A DNA stretch of 64,000 nt from positions 434,001 through 498,000 of the forward strand of contig CAWAZD010000001.1 in the NCBI GenBank assembly GCA_963786395.1, given 5' to 3'. This document shows, piece by piece, positions 40,801 through 48,650 of the stretch. Source of the stretch: Fen-1301 sp963786395 (GTDB lineage: Bacteria; Bacteroidota; Ignavibacteria; Ignavibacteriales; Ignavibacteriaceae). Within the stretch, counting starts at the first letter, position 1. Each line of letters starts with the position of its first letter. The translations under genes and the position numbers were made by a program. Below the pieces are notes generated by a model, which saw only the letters and a program-made list of their open reading frames with translations, was not told where the DNA came from and made no database searches.

Positions 40801-41113
40801 TAGTGTGCTGTCTCTGGAGCGTAACCTGGAAGATTTGAATGTTAAATTAAATGGTGACCCATTAAGAGCCAGGTACGAAGGCGGAACTCCTACTTCTCTT
40901 AAAGAACGCGTTGATCTCATAACTGGCGCATTATGGAGCACAACCTCAGCACCAACACTTTCGTTCCAACAGAATTATGATGTGGCTCTAAAAGGATTCA
41001 GCCAACTTTCCGGAACATTAAAATCAATTGATGGGCAAGTTAAAGATTTAGAATCAACACTTGATAAATACGGCGCCCCCTACACCCCCGGCCGTTTCCA
41101 GAATAACAAATAA
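37865..41113 (+). CDS. Large secreted BNR/sortilin-like beta-propeller protein
   Basis: An intact 1082-residue protein. A signal peptide (residues 1-22: YILPLIITVLFACAVQVCAQ) is followed by two propeller regions made of Asp-box/BNR repeats: SGSLWKTENNGTTFSP, GVYKSEDGGKSWKNMG, GVFKTTDGGKTWNNV, GIYRSTDNGATWDKM, YLLKTTNGGKSWSLING, GVYFSNDGGNEWIPLKNG. After about residue 720 comes a beta-sandwich-like tail with FLLFTVADEKGNVIRRIKTN and VNRIVWDFRYD, and then a helical C-terminus. This is the VPS10/sortilin-related glycosyl-hydrolase-like family widespread in Bacteroidota, often annotated as sialidase-like, though the catalytic residues of sialidases are not evident. There is no T9SS tail, so it is probably periplasmic. 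It is the first of a long stretch of unbroken genes. Confidence 0.85.
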   Translation: MKKYILPLIITVLFACAVQVCAQKTDSLKNVSLSGLKFRSIGPAVTGGRVVGIAVNPQNHSEYYIASGSGSLWKTENNGTTFSPTFDGNTSYAIGAVTIDPTNPNIVWAGTGENSNHNNATYGDGVYKSEDGGKSWKNMGLKTSEHIGGIVVDPKDPNNVYVAAMGPLRKEGGDRGVFKTTDGGKTWNNVLTISKYTGCYEVHMDPRYPNILYAVAQQRMRKLYTGVSGGPESGIYRSTDNGATWDKMASGLPSGDVGKIGLAISPVNPDILYAIIEAKNGQGFYKSSDRGVSWSKQSSYVSAYIFYFQKLICDTKDADRIYSMDLFIKVSNDGGKTWANLGEKYKHVDNHALWVDPSNNLHLISGCDGGVYETYDQGKNWAFKNNIPVAEVYKVTTDNAAPFYNVYIGTQDNNSLCGPSRTASTAGITNQDWVFTLSGDGFQSQADWKDANTIYAESQNGGLVRYDKRTGEKLYIKPADFNDSAYRFDWDAALLISKHDNHRLYFGANKLLRSDDQGNSWSTISSDLTRGVPQNFQKLMGRSWSIDELANKSSMAQIAAIAESPVDENILYVGSGDGLISYTLDGGKNWNQSSVSGLPEYSRINKIAASSFDRMVAYAACHNFIDGDYKPYLLKTTNGGKSWSLINGNLPDNFSTFCVAEDHVNANLLFVGTQSGVYFSNDGGNEWIPLKNGIPDVAVFDLTTHRDENDLVVGTYGRGVYILDDYSPLRLLSKETIKKNAVIFPVKDARMFIPTSPFGFNGIGFMGASFFNVPNPEVGAVFTYYIKDSFKTLKEKRRDQEKELQKKGEDIKYPSYTELKNEKDQPGAFLLFTVADEKGNVIRRIKTNITKGVNRIVWDFRYDVVTPISMDPFDDSVPWNEPDRGNMVVPGKYTVSLSEFADSVFTELVPPQQFKCKPLFDFQFSELDKIALNDFNSKVSDLNKDISAADAWRKDLVAKLSYIKKAVFVTTRLPAGTYNSVLSLERNLEDLNVKLNGDPLRARYEGGTPTSLKERVDLITGALWSTTSAPTLSFQQNYDVALKGFSQLSGTLKSIDGQVKDLESTLDKYGAPYTPGRFQNNK

Positions 41114-41119
41114 GATATC

Positions 41120-41165
41120 CAAACCTCAGAGGTTTTTATGAACTTCTGAGGTTTTACTTTTTTTT
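41120..41165 (+). terminator. Rho-independent terminator after the BNR gene
   Basis: AAACCTCAGA (41121-41130) pairs with TCTGAGGTTT (41145-41154), followed by TACTTTTTTTTG. Confidence 0.8.
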
Positions 41166-41602
41166 GTCATACCTATGCCCGGTTTTTTCATCATTCCAAA
41201 CAATGTTATTTTTCGAAAATGTACACATGTTTCCGCTAATATTGCATTGCATTAATTAAACTTTCAGATATTCTCACCGATTATAGAGAAGTAATACAAA
41301 TTTTATTGTGTAAAATTCAGCACCGCAGCAGATGCTTGTCACTGTTCCGTTAATTTTGCCATCCCTGCTTTTCTAACTGACATCCAGGGCGCCATCCCGA
41401 CTTGTCGGGAAAAGCAGGGAGCCCAATAATGCAGTAATTTCTGTTCGTAATTTTCATCTCACTCCTCCTATAAATGAGGCTGTCTCAAAAGAGTCAGCCT
41501 CATCCCATTCCTTCCGGCAAGTAATGTTGTTGTGTATTTAATAATTTCGAAATAATATTCTGACAGTACATGTTGCAGAATAATAATTTCCGGCAAAATA
41601 AA
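41166..41602. other. Convergent spacer with two structured repeats
   Basis: No gene is supported. Near 41385-41430 a CATCCCGACTTGTCGGGA hairpin lies between two halves of a CCCTGCTTTT...AAAAGCAGGG inverted repeat. At 41474-41503, ATGAGGCTG-T-CTC-AAAA-GAG-T-CAGCCTCAT is a 12-bp stem with one mismatch; its GAGGCTGTCTCAAAA half resembles the ends of several insertion sequences. It could also terminate transcription of the minus-strand enolase-family gene. Confidence 0.55.
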
Positions 41603-42862
41603 TTAGATTGATTCTTTTACTACCTTTGCCTTTTTTAGCAAATCTTCCGTGTGTACAAGCCCGAGTCCCGGTCCTTTAGGAATTGTTATGTATCCGTCTT
41701 TAACTTCTATTGGCGGCTCAAATAATGGAGCAGTAAACTCATAATCAGTTTTCATTTCCTGGAACTTTCCCATATTTGGAGTAAAACTAAACAGGTTTGC
41801 CATATCCGCATAACCGGTATTGTCATTGGAAATATGGCAGGTTATTGGAACATTTACTGAAGCCGCCATACGCGCAACTCTTGTTGTCCGGATGTATCCG
41901 CCATAGTAATGAAGATCCGGCTGTACAATTTGAACAATATTTTCGTTCAACATTTGTCTGAAACGATACTCGCTCGATTCCTGTTCACCTCCGGATATTG
42001 GGATAGTTAATGCATCGGCAACCTGTTTTGTCTCATCAAGATAATCGAACGGGCATGGCTCTTCAAAAAGATATGCGTTGATCCCTTCAAGCCTTTTTCC
42101 TATTTCTATAGCATGTTTAACATCGTAAGAACCGTTAGCATCTGCCTGGATCGTAATATCATCTCCCAGAACTTTCCTCGAAAGTTCTATTAATGATTCC
42201 GATCGGTTTGGTATCGAATCTCTGTTGCGGCTCATTCTACCGCCGACTTTAAATTTAACTGCCTTCGCTCCTGTCTGTGCAATTTTCTTTTGAAGAATCG
42301 CTACTTCCTCTTCCGCAGTTGTTTCCCTGTCACCACTGGCAGTATAGATCGGTACTTTATCGCGTACCCTTCCGCCGAAAAAACTACTTATATGTTTGTT
42401 GGCAGTCTTCCCTAATAAATCTAAAACGGCAAATTCAGTCCAGGCAACACAACACCAAAAGGGTAAACCCTGCATTTTATAATTACTGTCATATAAGTAA
42501 ACTTCATCAAGCAATGTTTCCAGTTTCCTTGCATCTTTACCTGCAAAGCATGGGAACACCTGTTGTATAATCATAGGATATAGATATTCTATTTTTTTGC
42601 CCGTGAATGCAATTCCCTCGGCACCATCCTTCGACCGGGCCCTCACAATAAAATGTTTCCCCGTTTTAAGAAGCTCGAGCGATTCAATTATTACCGGATC
42701 CTTTATAAAATTAACCTGAAGAACAGGTGCAAGAGCGATTTTTTCTAGTTCATCAGATTTATTGGTTAATTTATTTATTGGTAATGAAGCTGATTTTGAT
42801 AATGGACTCAATAGTGTTACAGCCATTGAGGTTTTTATAAAATTGCGTCTGTTGAAACTCAT
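41603..42862 (-). CDS. Enolase-superfamily (mandelate racemase/muconate cycloisomerase-type) enzyme, Tat-exported
   Basis: An intact 419-residue protein. The N-terminus SFNRRNFIKTSMAVTLLSPL is a twin-arginine signal, so the mature enzyme should be periplasmic or an anchored protein, which is unusual for the superfamily but seen in Bacteroidota. The active site can be read: KFK with Lys203 and Lys205, metal ligands Asp241 (QADANG), Glu267 (FEEPCP) and Glu293 (GGEQES), and His343 (TCHISND) as the opposing base. It abstracts a proton alpha to a carboxylate, most likely from a sugar acid or dipeptide; the specificity is not predictable. No operon partner is visible. Confidence 0.85.
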   Translation of the reverse strand: MSFNRRNFIKTSMAVTLLSPLSKSASLPINKLTNKSDELEKIALAPVLQVNFIKDPVIIESLELLKTGKHFIVRARSKDGAEGIAFTGKKIEYLYPMIIQQVFPCFAGKDARKLETLLDEVYLYDSNYKMQGLPFWCCVAWTEFAVLDLLGKTANKHISSFFGGRVRDKVPIYTASGDRETTAEEEVAILQKKIAQTGAKAVKFKVGGRMSRNRDSIPNRSESLIELSRKVLGDDITIQADANGSYDVKHAIEIGKRLEGINAYLFEEPCPFDYLDETKQVADALTIPISGGEQESSEYRFRQMLNENIVQIVQPDLHYYGGYIRTTRVARMAASVNVPITCHISNDNTGYADMANLFSFTPNMGKFQEMKTDYEFTAPLFEPPIEVKDGYITIPKGPGLGLVHTEDLLKKAKVVKESI

Positions 42863-43033
42863 AATTTCCTCTGATTAAATTTCTTTTTCATCCTTCTCTC
42901 TCCATTATTTAAATGAAAAGATAAGGTTGATAAAGTAATCAGATTTAATATAATTCCAAAAAAAATATATAATTACTTAATCAATCTTTTCGATTAATAT
43001 CCGATAATAAAAGAAAATTGTTTTTTGTTAAAA

Positions 43034-43061
43034 GTTAAGCGAAAAATATCTTATATTTTTG
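43034..43061 (+). promoter_or_regulatory. Candidate promoter GTTAA-N15-TATTTTTG for the PAS kinase
   Basis: TATTTTTG (43054-43061) fits the Bacteroidota minus-7 box and lies 37 bases before the ATG. GTTAAG at 43034 stands at minus-33 distance; the same GTTAA spacing precedes the TATTTTTG at 49544. Confidence 0.4.
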
Positions 43062-43098
43062 AAGGCAATTATAAAAATAATAGAGTGATTGTAATTTC

Positions 43099-44355
43099 AT
43101 GACTATTCCTAATGTAACTATTGAAAAGCTTCTTATTGAACTTTCAGAACTTAAACTCCAAAACGATTTTCTAAAAACCCGGGAAATAAACTTATCCCGG
43201 GAAGTGGAAGATCTGCAAAAAGAACGGCTGGTATTGCGTGCTGTGGTTGATAATATACCCGATTCAATTTATTGCAAGGACACTGCAGGCAGAAAAACAT
43301 TGGCGAATCTTAATGAATTACGATTATCCGGCGTTTCTTCAGAATCGGAATTATTAGGGAAAACCGACTTTGATTTTTATCCAAATGATCTTGCAGAAGG
43401 TTTTTTTGCAGATGACCAATTTGTAATTAATACGGGTCAGCCGGTTATTAACAGAGAGGAATATTTATTTGACGACAATGGGCAAAAGCAATGGTTGCTT
43501 ACTTCCAAAATCCCGTTGAAAGATAATGATGGAAATATAATAGGACTGGTTGGGATTGGCAGAAATATCACAGAACGAAAACGAGCGGAATTAGCCCTTC
43601 GTGAAAGTGAAGAAGAAATTATTAAACGGAATGAAGAACTATCGAAAATAAATGCCGAAAAAGATAAATTTTTCTCAATTATAGCCCACGATCTGAAAAG
43701 CCCTTTCCAGGGATTATTGGGTTTAACCGGGTTGATAGCAAATGGTGATGAGGATTTTACTAAAGAAGAATTGCTGCAAAACGGGAAAGAAATGTTTGAA
43801 ACCGCATCAATAGTTTTTAAATTACTGGAAAACCTGTTGGAATGGGCACAAATGCAAAAGGGTTCAGTCAGCTTTTCTCCTAAAGAACTCGATTTATCAA
43901 CATGTATTGTTCAAAATATCGTAGTTCTGAAACAGCGTGCCATCCAAAAAGGAATTGTTCTTTTAAACAAAGTTTCGGATAACGAAAAGGTTTATGCCGA
44001 TGAAAAAATGGTAGATACAATCCTCAGAAACCTTTTGTCTAATGCAATAAAATTCACTAGGCGGGAAGGTGAAGTTATTGTTACAACCAAAAAAAATGAT
44101 ACTGAAATGTTGGAAGTTTCAATCCATGATACCGGTATCGGTATGAGCGAAAAAAATATTGAGCGATTGTTCAGGATTGAAGAAAAAGTTAGTTCAAAAG
44201 GTACTGATGGAGAACTAAGTACAGGATTAGGTTTATTATTGTGCAAGGAATTTGTGGAAAAAAATGGAGGAAATATTTGGGTAGAAAGCGAATTAGGCAA
44301 AGGAAGTACATTTTATTTTACTCTGCGCTCAATTTCGGACAAGAACCAAACTTAA
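43099..44355 (+). CDS. Cytoplasmic PAS-domain sensor histidine kinase
   Basis: An intact 418-residue kinase without membrane segments. An N-terminal coiled coil (ELKLQNDFLKTREINLSREV) leads to a PAS/PAC domain (residues about 45-165; AVVDNIPDSIYCKDTAGRKT, LLTSKIPLKDNDGNIIGLVG, GRNITERKRAE), a linker coil, and HisKA with FFSIIAHDLKSPFQGLLGL (His near 197). The HATPase domain has the N box LRNLLSNAIKFT, G1 IHDTGIGM and G2 STGLGLLLCKEFVEKNGG. No response regulator is adjacent, so it is an orphan kinase that may sense a diffusible or redox cue through the PAS domain. Confidence 0.88.
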   Translation: MTIPNVTIEKLLIELSELKLQNDFLKTREINLSREVEDLQKERLVLRAVVDNIPDSIYCKDTAGRKTLANLNELRLSGVSSESELLGKTDFDFYPNDLAEGFFADDQFVINTGQPVINREEYLFDDNGQKQWLLTSKIPLKDNDGNIIGLVGIGRNITERKRAELALRESEEEIIKRNEELSKINAEKDKFFSIIAHDLKSPFQGLLGLTGLIANGDEDFTKEELLQNGKEMFETASIVFKLLENLLEWAQMQKGSVSFSPKELDLSTCIVQNIVVLKQRAIQKGIVLLNKVSDNEKVYADEKMVDTILRNLLSNAIKFTRREGEVIVTTKKNDTEMLEVSIHDTGIGMSEKNIERLFRIEEKVSSKGTDGELSTGLGLLLCKEFVEKNGGNIWVESELGKGSTFYFTLRSISDKNQT

Positions 44356-44411
44356 TAAATATAGGTTTACTTATTATCACTTCTCAACGCTTATTGAAAA
44401 TCTCAAATGAT

Positions 44412-44999
44412 TTATTTTATTACCACATCAAACGCGCTTAACAATGACATCGCTTCCGGCATTGTGAATATAGTTTTCTTAAGCTTGCACTGATTCGGAT
44501 CGATACTGTAATTTATTGCGTTCGAGAAATTTGCCAATACCAGGTTTGCGCCGTTAAACCTGCTGTGGTAAAGATCTGTGTACGCGAATACCATTTTTGT
44601 TAAATTCGCCTCTATAAAATCAACTTCCCTTGCGGAACATTCTATCATGTTCAAACTATTAAGCTCCATCCTAAAAAAACTGCTGTTGTCAAGCTTGCAT
44701 TTGTTAAAGCTAAACCGGTAAGGTTTTTTCAAAAGAGTCCAGTCAACTCCAAGTATTTTTGTGTCTACGAAATTCACATCCAGAAGCCTTGATCCGGATA
44801 ATCCTATTAAACTAAGGTCGCACTTTTCAAATGAGCAATTCTCAAATTCACAATCGATAAAATGGGTTTTGAAGAAATTACATTCAGTGAATCGGCACTT
44901 ATAAAATTCTATTTCCCGAACTTCCTTCTCCGTATAGTCTACTTTCATTAACTCCTGCTCACCGTAAAAATCTTTTTCTATCCTGAATGGCTCATCCAT
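44412..44999 (-). CDS. Qnr-like pentapeptide repeat protein
   Basis: A 195-residue protein made almost wholly of A(D/N)LXX-type repeats with Cys/Phe enrichment: CRFTECNFFKTHFIDCEFEN, CSFEKCDLSLIGLSGS, ECSAREVDFIEANLTKMVFA, then FNGANLVLANFSNA. The central break VDWTLLKKPYRFSFNKCKLD and the end NYSIDPNQCKLKKTIF, PEAMSLLSAFDVVI match the layout of Qnr/McbG-type proteins that mimic DNA and protect gyrase. The family length is about 210-220, so this member is slightly short. Intact frame; convergent with the PAS kinase. A topoisomerase-related role is inference. Confidence 0.82.
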   Translation of the reverse strand: MDEPFRIEKDFYGEQELMKVDYTEKEVREIEFYKCRFTECNFFKTHFIDCEFENCSFEKCDLSLIGLSGSRLLDVNFVDTKILGVDWTLLKKPYRFSFNKCKLDNSSFFRMELNSLNMIECSAREVDFIEANLTKMVFAYTDLYHSRFNGANLVLANFSNAINYSIDPNQCKLKKTIFTMPEAMSLLSAFDVVIK

Positions 45000-45386
45000 T
45001 AATCCTCCTGTACTGATAAAATATTTCCAATAAATAAATTTATATAATTATTTATTATCCTAAGCGAATAATATTCAGAATCTAATTAACAAACACCCCT
45101 ATACATATATTTTCTTGCATTTAAAATTACTGGATGTGCTATAAATGTTCACAAAGAATTAGGTTTTGGATTATTAGGGGTTTATTAATCAATTTCAATT
45201 GCATCAAAATCACAGATCAATTAATATCAATTGTAACTAAGGAATTTTCAATCCTACCTAAAATATGAAGTTATTTTCCCTTAGTACTCTTAGTGTCCTT
45301 AGTGGTTAAATCTTCTGTGTCCTTAGCGACCTTAGTAATCTTAGTGGTTGCATATATTTACAAAATAATAAATACGAGGTAACATA
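45000..45386. repeat. Spacer with CTTAGTG-type imperfect tandem repeat (45279-45350)
   Basis: CCCTTAGTACTCTTAGTGTC, then CTTAGTGGTTAAATCTTCTG and CCTTAGCGACCTTAGTAATC: seven CTTAG units with 8-20 base periods. The rest of the 387-base spacer is AT-rich. A TATATTTA at 45353-45360 could be a weak minus-7 box for the dehydratase gene. No gene is supported. Confidence 0.6.
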
Positions 45387-45668
45387 ATGTTGCTAAGCAG
45401 CTCCGAAATAGATGTAAATCTAAAGAAACTTGATAACTGGAAAGTTGAAAATAAAAGTATAGTAAGAGAATATACACTAAAGGATTTTAAATTAGCCCTT
45501 GAATTTGTCAATAATGTCGGCAAAGCCGCCGAAGAGATGGACCATCATCCCGACATTCTTATCCACTCATGGAATAAAGTAAAGTTTAACATATCAAACC
45601 ACAAGGAAGGTGGTCTTACAGAAAAAGACTTCAAACTTGCTGAAAAAATTGAGTCATTACTAAAATAA
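45387..45668 (+). CDS. phhB: Pterin-4a-carbinolamine dehydratase
   Basis: A 93-residue protein of the PCD/DCoH family, which dehydrates 4a-hydroxytetrahydropterin to regenerate pterin cofactors. The signature EEMDHHPDILIHSWNKVKFN holds the catalytic His pair and the Asp/Trp of the active site, and an N-terminal WKVENKSIVREYTLKDF block matches the family. The length is normal (90-110). It lies 62 bases before pyrE on the same strand and may share transcription; no phenylalanine hydroxylase is nearby, so a general pterin or molybdopterin-related role is possible. Confidence 0.9.
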   Translation: MLLSSSEIDVNLKKLDNWKVENKSIVREYTLKDFKLALEFVNNVGKAAEEMDHHPDILIHSWNKVKFNISNHKEGGLTEKDFKLAEKIESLLK

Positions 45669-45730
45669 TACCCGTTTTATTTCCATTCTTTTCTTTTGTA
45701 AATTTCCCCAGTTAAAATAAAGACTGGGTT

Positions 45731-46312
45731 ATGAGTAAAGAATCTGATATACTTGAAATATTTTATAAAACCGGAGCCCTGCTGAATGGTCATTTCCTCC
45801 TTACATCAGGGCGGCATAGCAATGTTTACTTCCAATGTGCAAAAGTCCTCCAATACCCTGAATATATGGAACTCATTTGCTCCAGAATAGCAGATCATTT
45901 TCGTAATTACGATTTTGATACTATAATTTCACCTGCTATCGGAGGTATCCTGGTGGGTCAGGAAGTAGCGCGCCAACTTAAAAAGAGAAGTATTTTTGCC
46001 GAAAGAGAAGATAAACTTCTTACACTCCGCCGTGGTTTTAATCTTGATGAAGGTGAAAAAGTACTTGTCTGTGAGGATGTTGTTACAACAGGAGGCTCCG
46101 TATTTGAAGTAATTAATATAGTGAATGAATTTAAAGCAATTCCTGTCGGGGTTGGATTTATCGTTGACCGCAGTAACGGGGCTATCGATTTTAAGATGCC
46201 TCAGGTCAGCACAATAAAACTTGATGCTGTTTCATATGCTCAGGATGAATGTCCTCTGTGTAAAGAAAGCCTGCCATTAATTAAACCGGGTTCAAGAAAA
46301 ATTAAAACGTGA
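45731..46312 (+). CDS. pyrE: Orotate phosphoribosyltransferase
   Basis: A 193-residue type I PRTase converting orotate and PRPP to OMP in pyrimidine synthesis. The PRPP-binding motif VLVCEDVVTTGGS lies at 111-123. Upstream are FLLTSGRHSNVYFQCAKVL and SPAIGGILVGQEVA, and the flexible loop KLLTLRRGF (residues 95-103). The C-terminal CPLCKESLPLIKPGSR carries a Cys pair seen in the longer bacterial PyrE subgroup. Six bases separate it from the downstream peptidase gene, so the two are likely cotranscribed. Confidence 0.92.
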   Translation: MSKESDILEIFYKTGALLNGHFLLTSGRHSNVYFQCAKVLQYPEYMELICSRIADHFRNYDFDTIISPAIGGILVGQEVARQLKKRSIFAEREDKLLTLRRGFNLDEGEKVLVCEDVVTTGGSVFEVINIVNEFKAIPVGVGFIVDRSNGAIDFKMPQVSTIKLDAVSYAQDECPLCKESLPLIKPGSRKIKT

Positions 46313-46318
46313 TACAAT

Positions 46319-47587
46319 ATGAAATTATTTGCAACAATTCTCCTTTTTTCATCATTCCTTATCTGCCAGGTAAAATTTGATGATTATTTTCTGAATAAAA
46401 CTTTACGACTCGATTACTTCCACACAGGTGATAAAACACATGACACCTGTACCTTCGATGAACTGAAGGAAGAACCCTATTGGGGTGGTAACCCTAAGAA
46501 ACTTATTGATCCTTTTAATGTTGGGGCCTATAAAGCAGTCGTTCTTGATGATTCTTCCAACAAGGAAATTTATACTCACACATATTCAACTCTTTTCCAT
46601 GAATGGCAGACTACCGATGAGGCAAAGATTACTTCAAAAACTTTTAGTGAAACTGTAACAATGCCATACCCAAAAAAAACAGTGAGAGTTGAGATATTCG
46701 GACGCGACCGTAAAAACAATTACATTCTCAAATTTGTTTATAAAATTGACCCTAAAAGTTATTTCATAAAAACAGAAAGGAATCTGGAGTATCCGAATTT
46801 TAAGGTTTACTATACAGCTGACCCAGCACAAAATGTTGATATAGTTATCCTTCCTGAAGGTTATACAAAGGACCAAATGGATCTATTTAAAAAGGATTGT
46901 AAAAAATTCGCAGATTACCTTCTTAATGCAGATCCCTATACCCAGAATAAAGAAAAATTTAATGTCTGGGGTATTGAAGCTCCATCACTTGAATCGGGAA
47001 CCGATATCCCCGCTGAACATATCTGGAAGAAAACTATTCTAAACACTTCATTTTATACATTTGATCTTGAAAGATATTGCATGACCACAGATAATAAATC
47101 TGTCCGCGATCTTGCTGCCAATGCTCCGTATGATCAAATTTACATCCTAGTTAATTCTGATAAATACGGCGGTGGTTCAATATATAACTATTATTCATGT
47201 TGTATCCATAGCAACAAATATGAAGAGTATATTTTTACACACGAATTCGGTCATGGATTTGCATCCCTTGCCGATGAATATTATACTTCAGATGTAGCAT
47301 ATAGAGATTTCTACGATCTCACTGTAGAGCCAACAGATCCTAATATAACAACCCTAGTTAATTTTGAATCAAAATGGAAAAACCTTGTTGATAAAAATAC
47401 TCCAATTCCTACTCCTGTAACTCCGGAATTTGCGAATAAAGTAGGTGCTTTCGAAGGCGGTGGTTATGTGGCAAAGGGTATTTATCGTCCTATGCAGGAT
47501 TGTACTATGAAATCAATTATTGTGAACCATTTTTGTCCCGTGTGTCAAAATGCAATTCAAAGTATGATAGATTTTTATACAGAATAA
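46319..47587 (+). CDS. Secreted M64-family (IgA peptidase-like) metallopeptidase
   Basis: An intact 422-residue protein. A signal peptide (KLFATILLFSSFLICQ) is followed by an immunoglobulin-like M64 N-terminal region (residues 20-150) and the catalytic domain with NVDIVILPEGYTKDQM. The zinc site is THEFGHGFASLADEYY near 306-321, with His, Glu, His and a downstream Asp/Glu. Cys pairs near the end (MQDCTMKS, NHFCPVCQNAI) may form disulfides. The family includes clostridial IgA proteases, but environmental Bacteroidota members are general secreted peptidases. It directly follows pyrE and is closed by the hairpin at 47604. Confidence 0.88.
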   Translation: MKLFATILLFSSFLICQVKFDDYFLNKTLRLDYFHTGDKTHDTCTFDELKEEPYWGGNPKKLIDPFNVGAYKAVVLDDSSNKEIYTHTYSTLFHEWQTTDEAKITSKTFSETVTMPYPKKTVRVEIFGRDRKNNYILKFVYKIDPKSYFIKTERNLEYPNFKVYYTADPAQNVDIVILPEGYTKDQMDLFKKDCKKFADYLLNADPYTQNKEKFNVWGIEAPSLESGTDIPAEHIWKKTILNTSFYTFDLERYCMTTDNKSVRDLAANAPYDQIYILVNSDKYGGGSIYNYYSCCIHSNKYEEYIFTHEFGHGFASLADEYYTSDVAYRDFYDLTVEPTDPNITTLVNFESKWKNLVDKNTPIPTPVTPEFANKVGAFEGGGYVAKGIYRPMQDCTMKSIIVNHFCPVCQNAIQSMIDFYTE

Positions 47588-47603
47588 ATTTTACTGGTAT
47601 AAA

Positions 47604-47636
47604 AACAAAAGGCTGTCTTTCGACAGCCTTTTTGTT
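47604..47636. terminator. Bidirectional terminator between M64 and acidic-protein genes
   Basis: AAAAGGCTGTC-TTTC-GACAGCCTTTT stem with A-rich left and T-rich right flanks, suited to stop both convergent transcripts. Confidence 0.8.
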
Positions 47637-47916
47637 ATTCATCATCATCATCTTCCGGTCGGATATTTACATTATCATCATCAAAGGGCTCGTTATCCCT
47701 TGTTGTGTCATCGTCATCCTCATCGTAATCATCATATTCAGTATCTCTTCCGGAAAAATAACGGGACGAATTGTAATTCCTAATCGGGTCATCTACTGGT
47801 GCATCTTCTCTTATCCCTTTAGATGGTTTTTGCGTTTCAATTTTTTCATATACCTCACCCCGATCACTAAAATGTTCAATTACACGTTCATCTCTTTCTA
47901 CTGAATCCATTCGCAT
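47635..47916 (-). CDS. Small, extremely acidic protein
   Basis: A 93-residue protein with no recognised domain. About a third of residues are Asp or Glu, concentrated in the C-terminus (DTEYDDYDEDDDDTTRDNEP, ending RPEDDDDE). The N-terminal 40 residues (ERDERVIEHFSDRGEVYEKI) have a mixed-charge, possibly coiled character. There is no signal peptide. The start ATG is preceded by GGAGAAATGCG. The codons for the Asp runs are GAT-rich, so the tail may expand or shrink by repeat slippage. It could be a DNA mimic, a cation buffer or a disordered partner; nothing in the neighbourhood decides. Confidence 0.6.
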   Translation of the reverse strand: MRMDSVERDERVIEHFSDRGEVYEKIETQKPSKGIREDAPVDDPIRNYNSSRYFSGRDTEYDDYDEDDDDTTRDNEPFDDDNVNIRPEDDDDE

Positions 47917-48068
47917 TTCTCCTATAAATTCTTTAAAATGAACTTAGGATTCCGTTTAGTAAATAGCAATGCATGTGTTATTGTATGTGCGGATTGACAA
48001 CTATTCTATAAAGATTTGCAAGTGGCTAATAGGTCCAGCCCCTTTCCCCAATCTAACAATTTGTCATG
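47917..48068. other. Short spacer without recognised elements
   Basis: 152 bases between same-strand genes. It is the likely promoter region of the acidic-protein gene. No repeat is seen. Confidence 0.4.
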
Positions 48069-48638
48069 TTATTTGATTATTTTCGAAACTTCCTTAAACT
48101 CATCAGACTCACTATCCACTAATAATTCAAAAAGTATAGATTCAGAAGTTGTTATTTCCGCTCCGTGTGATTTCATTCTGTCAAGAGCTATAGTGTTATC
48201 AAGTTCTTTTCGTGAAGACACTGCATCTGCTGCAACGTCTACCTGAAAATTATTCGCAAGCAAATCAAGTACAGTCTGTTGAACACAGACATGTGATTCA
48301 ATCCCGCAGACAACAACCTGTTCAACTTTGTTATCCTGTAAACGGGTGAAGAAATTTTCAGCACCATAACAACTAAAACTCATTTTTTGTACAGGACTTA
48401 ATCCCTGCAGCTCTTCTAAAAGAGGGGCAGCCGTGGTGCCTAATCCTTTTGGATATTGCTCAGTATAAAAAATTGGAATGTTCAGAGCTTTGAACCCCTT
48501 TATCAGTTTAAGGGCACTTTTCACAACCTGGTCCTGATTATGCATTACACCCAAAATCTTTTCCTGAATATCAATTATTATAAGTGCCGATTTCTCTCTC
48601 TGAAGTATCTTCTCGTTTCGTTTTAATATTGCAACCAT
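48069..48638 (-). CDS. Isochorismatase-family cysteine hydrolase
   Basis: A 189-residue hydrolase with the D-K-C triad of the family: Asp in ALIIIDIQEKIL (about residue 23), Lys in SPVQKMSFSCYG (about 85), and Cys in VVCGIESHVCVQQTVLDLL (about 118, with the cis-peptide region before it). The overall form (YTEQYPKGLGTTAAPL) is closest to YcaC/nicotinamidase-like hydrolases of unknown substrate. It starts 12 bases after the C39-like peptidase gene stop and is almost certainly in the same operon. Confidence 0.85.
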   Translation of the reverse strand: MVAILKRNEKILQREKSALIIIDIQEKILGVMHNQDQVVKSALKLIKGFKALNIPIFYTEQYPKGLGTTAAPLLEELQGLSPVQKMSFSCYGAENFFTRLQDNKVEQVVVCGIESHVCVQQTVLDLLANNFQVDVAADAVSSRKELDNTIALDRMKSHGAEITTSESILFELLVDSESDEFKEVSKIIK

Positions 48639-48650
48639 AATATCTCCGGT

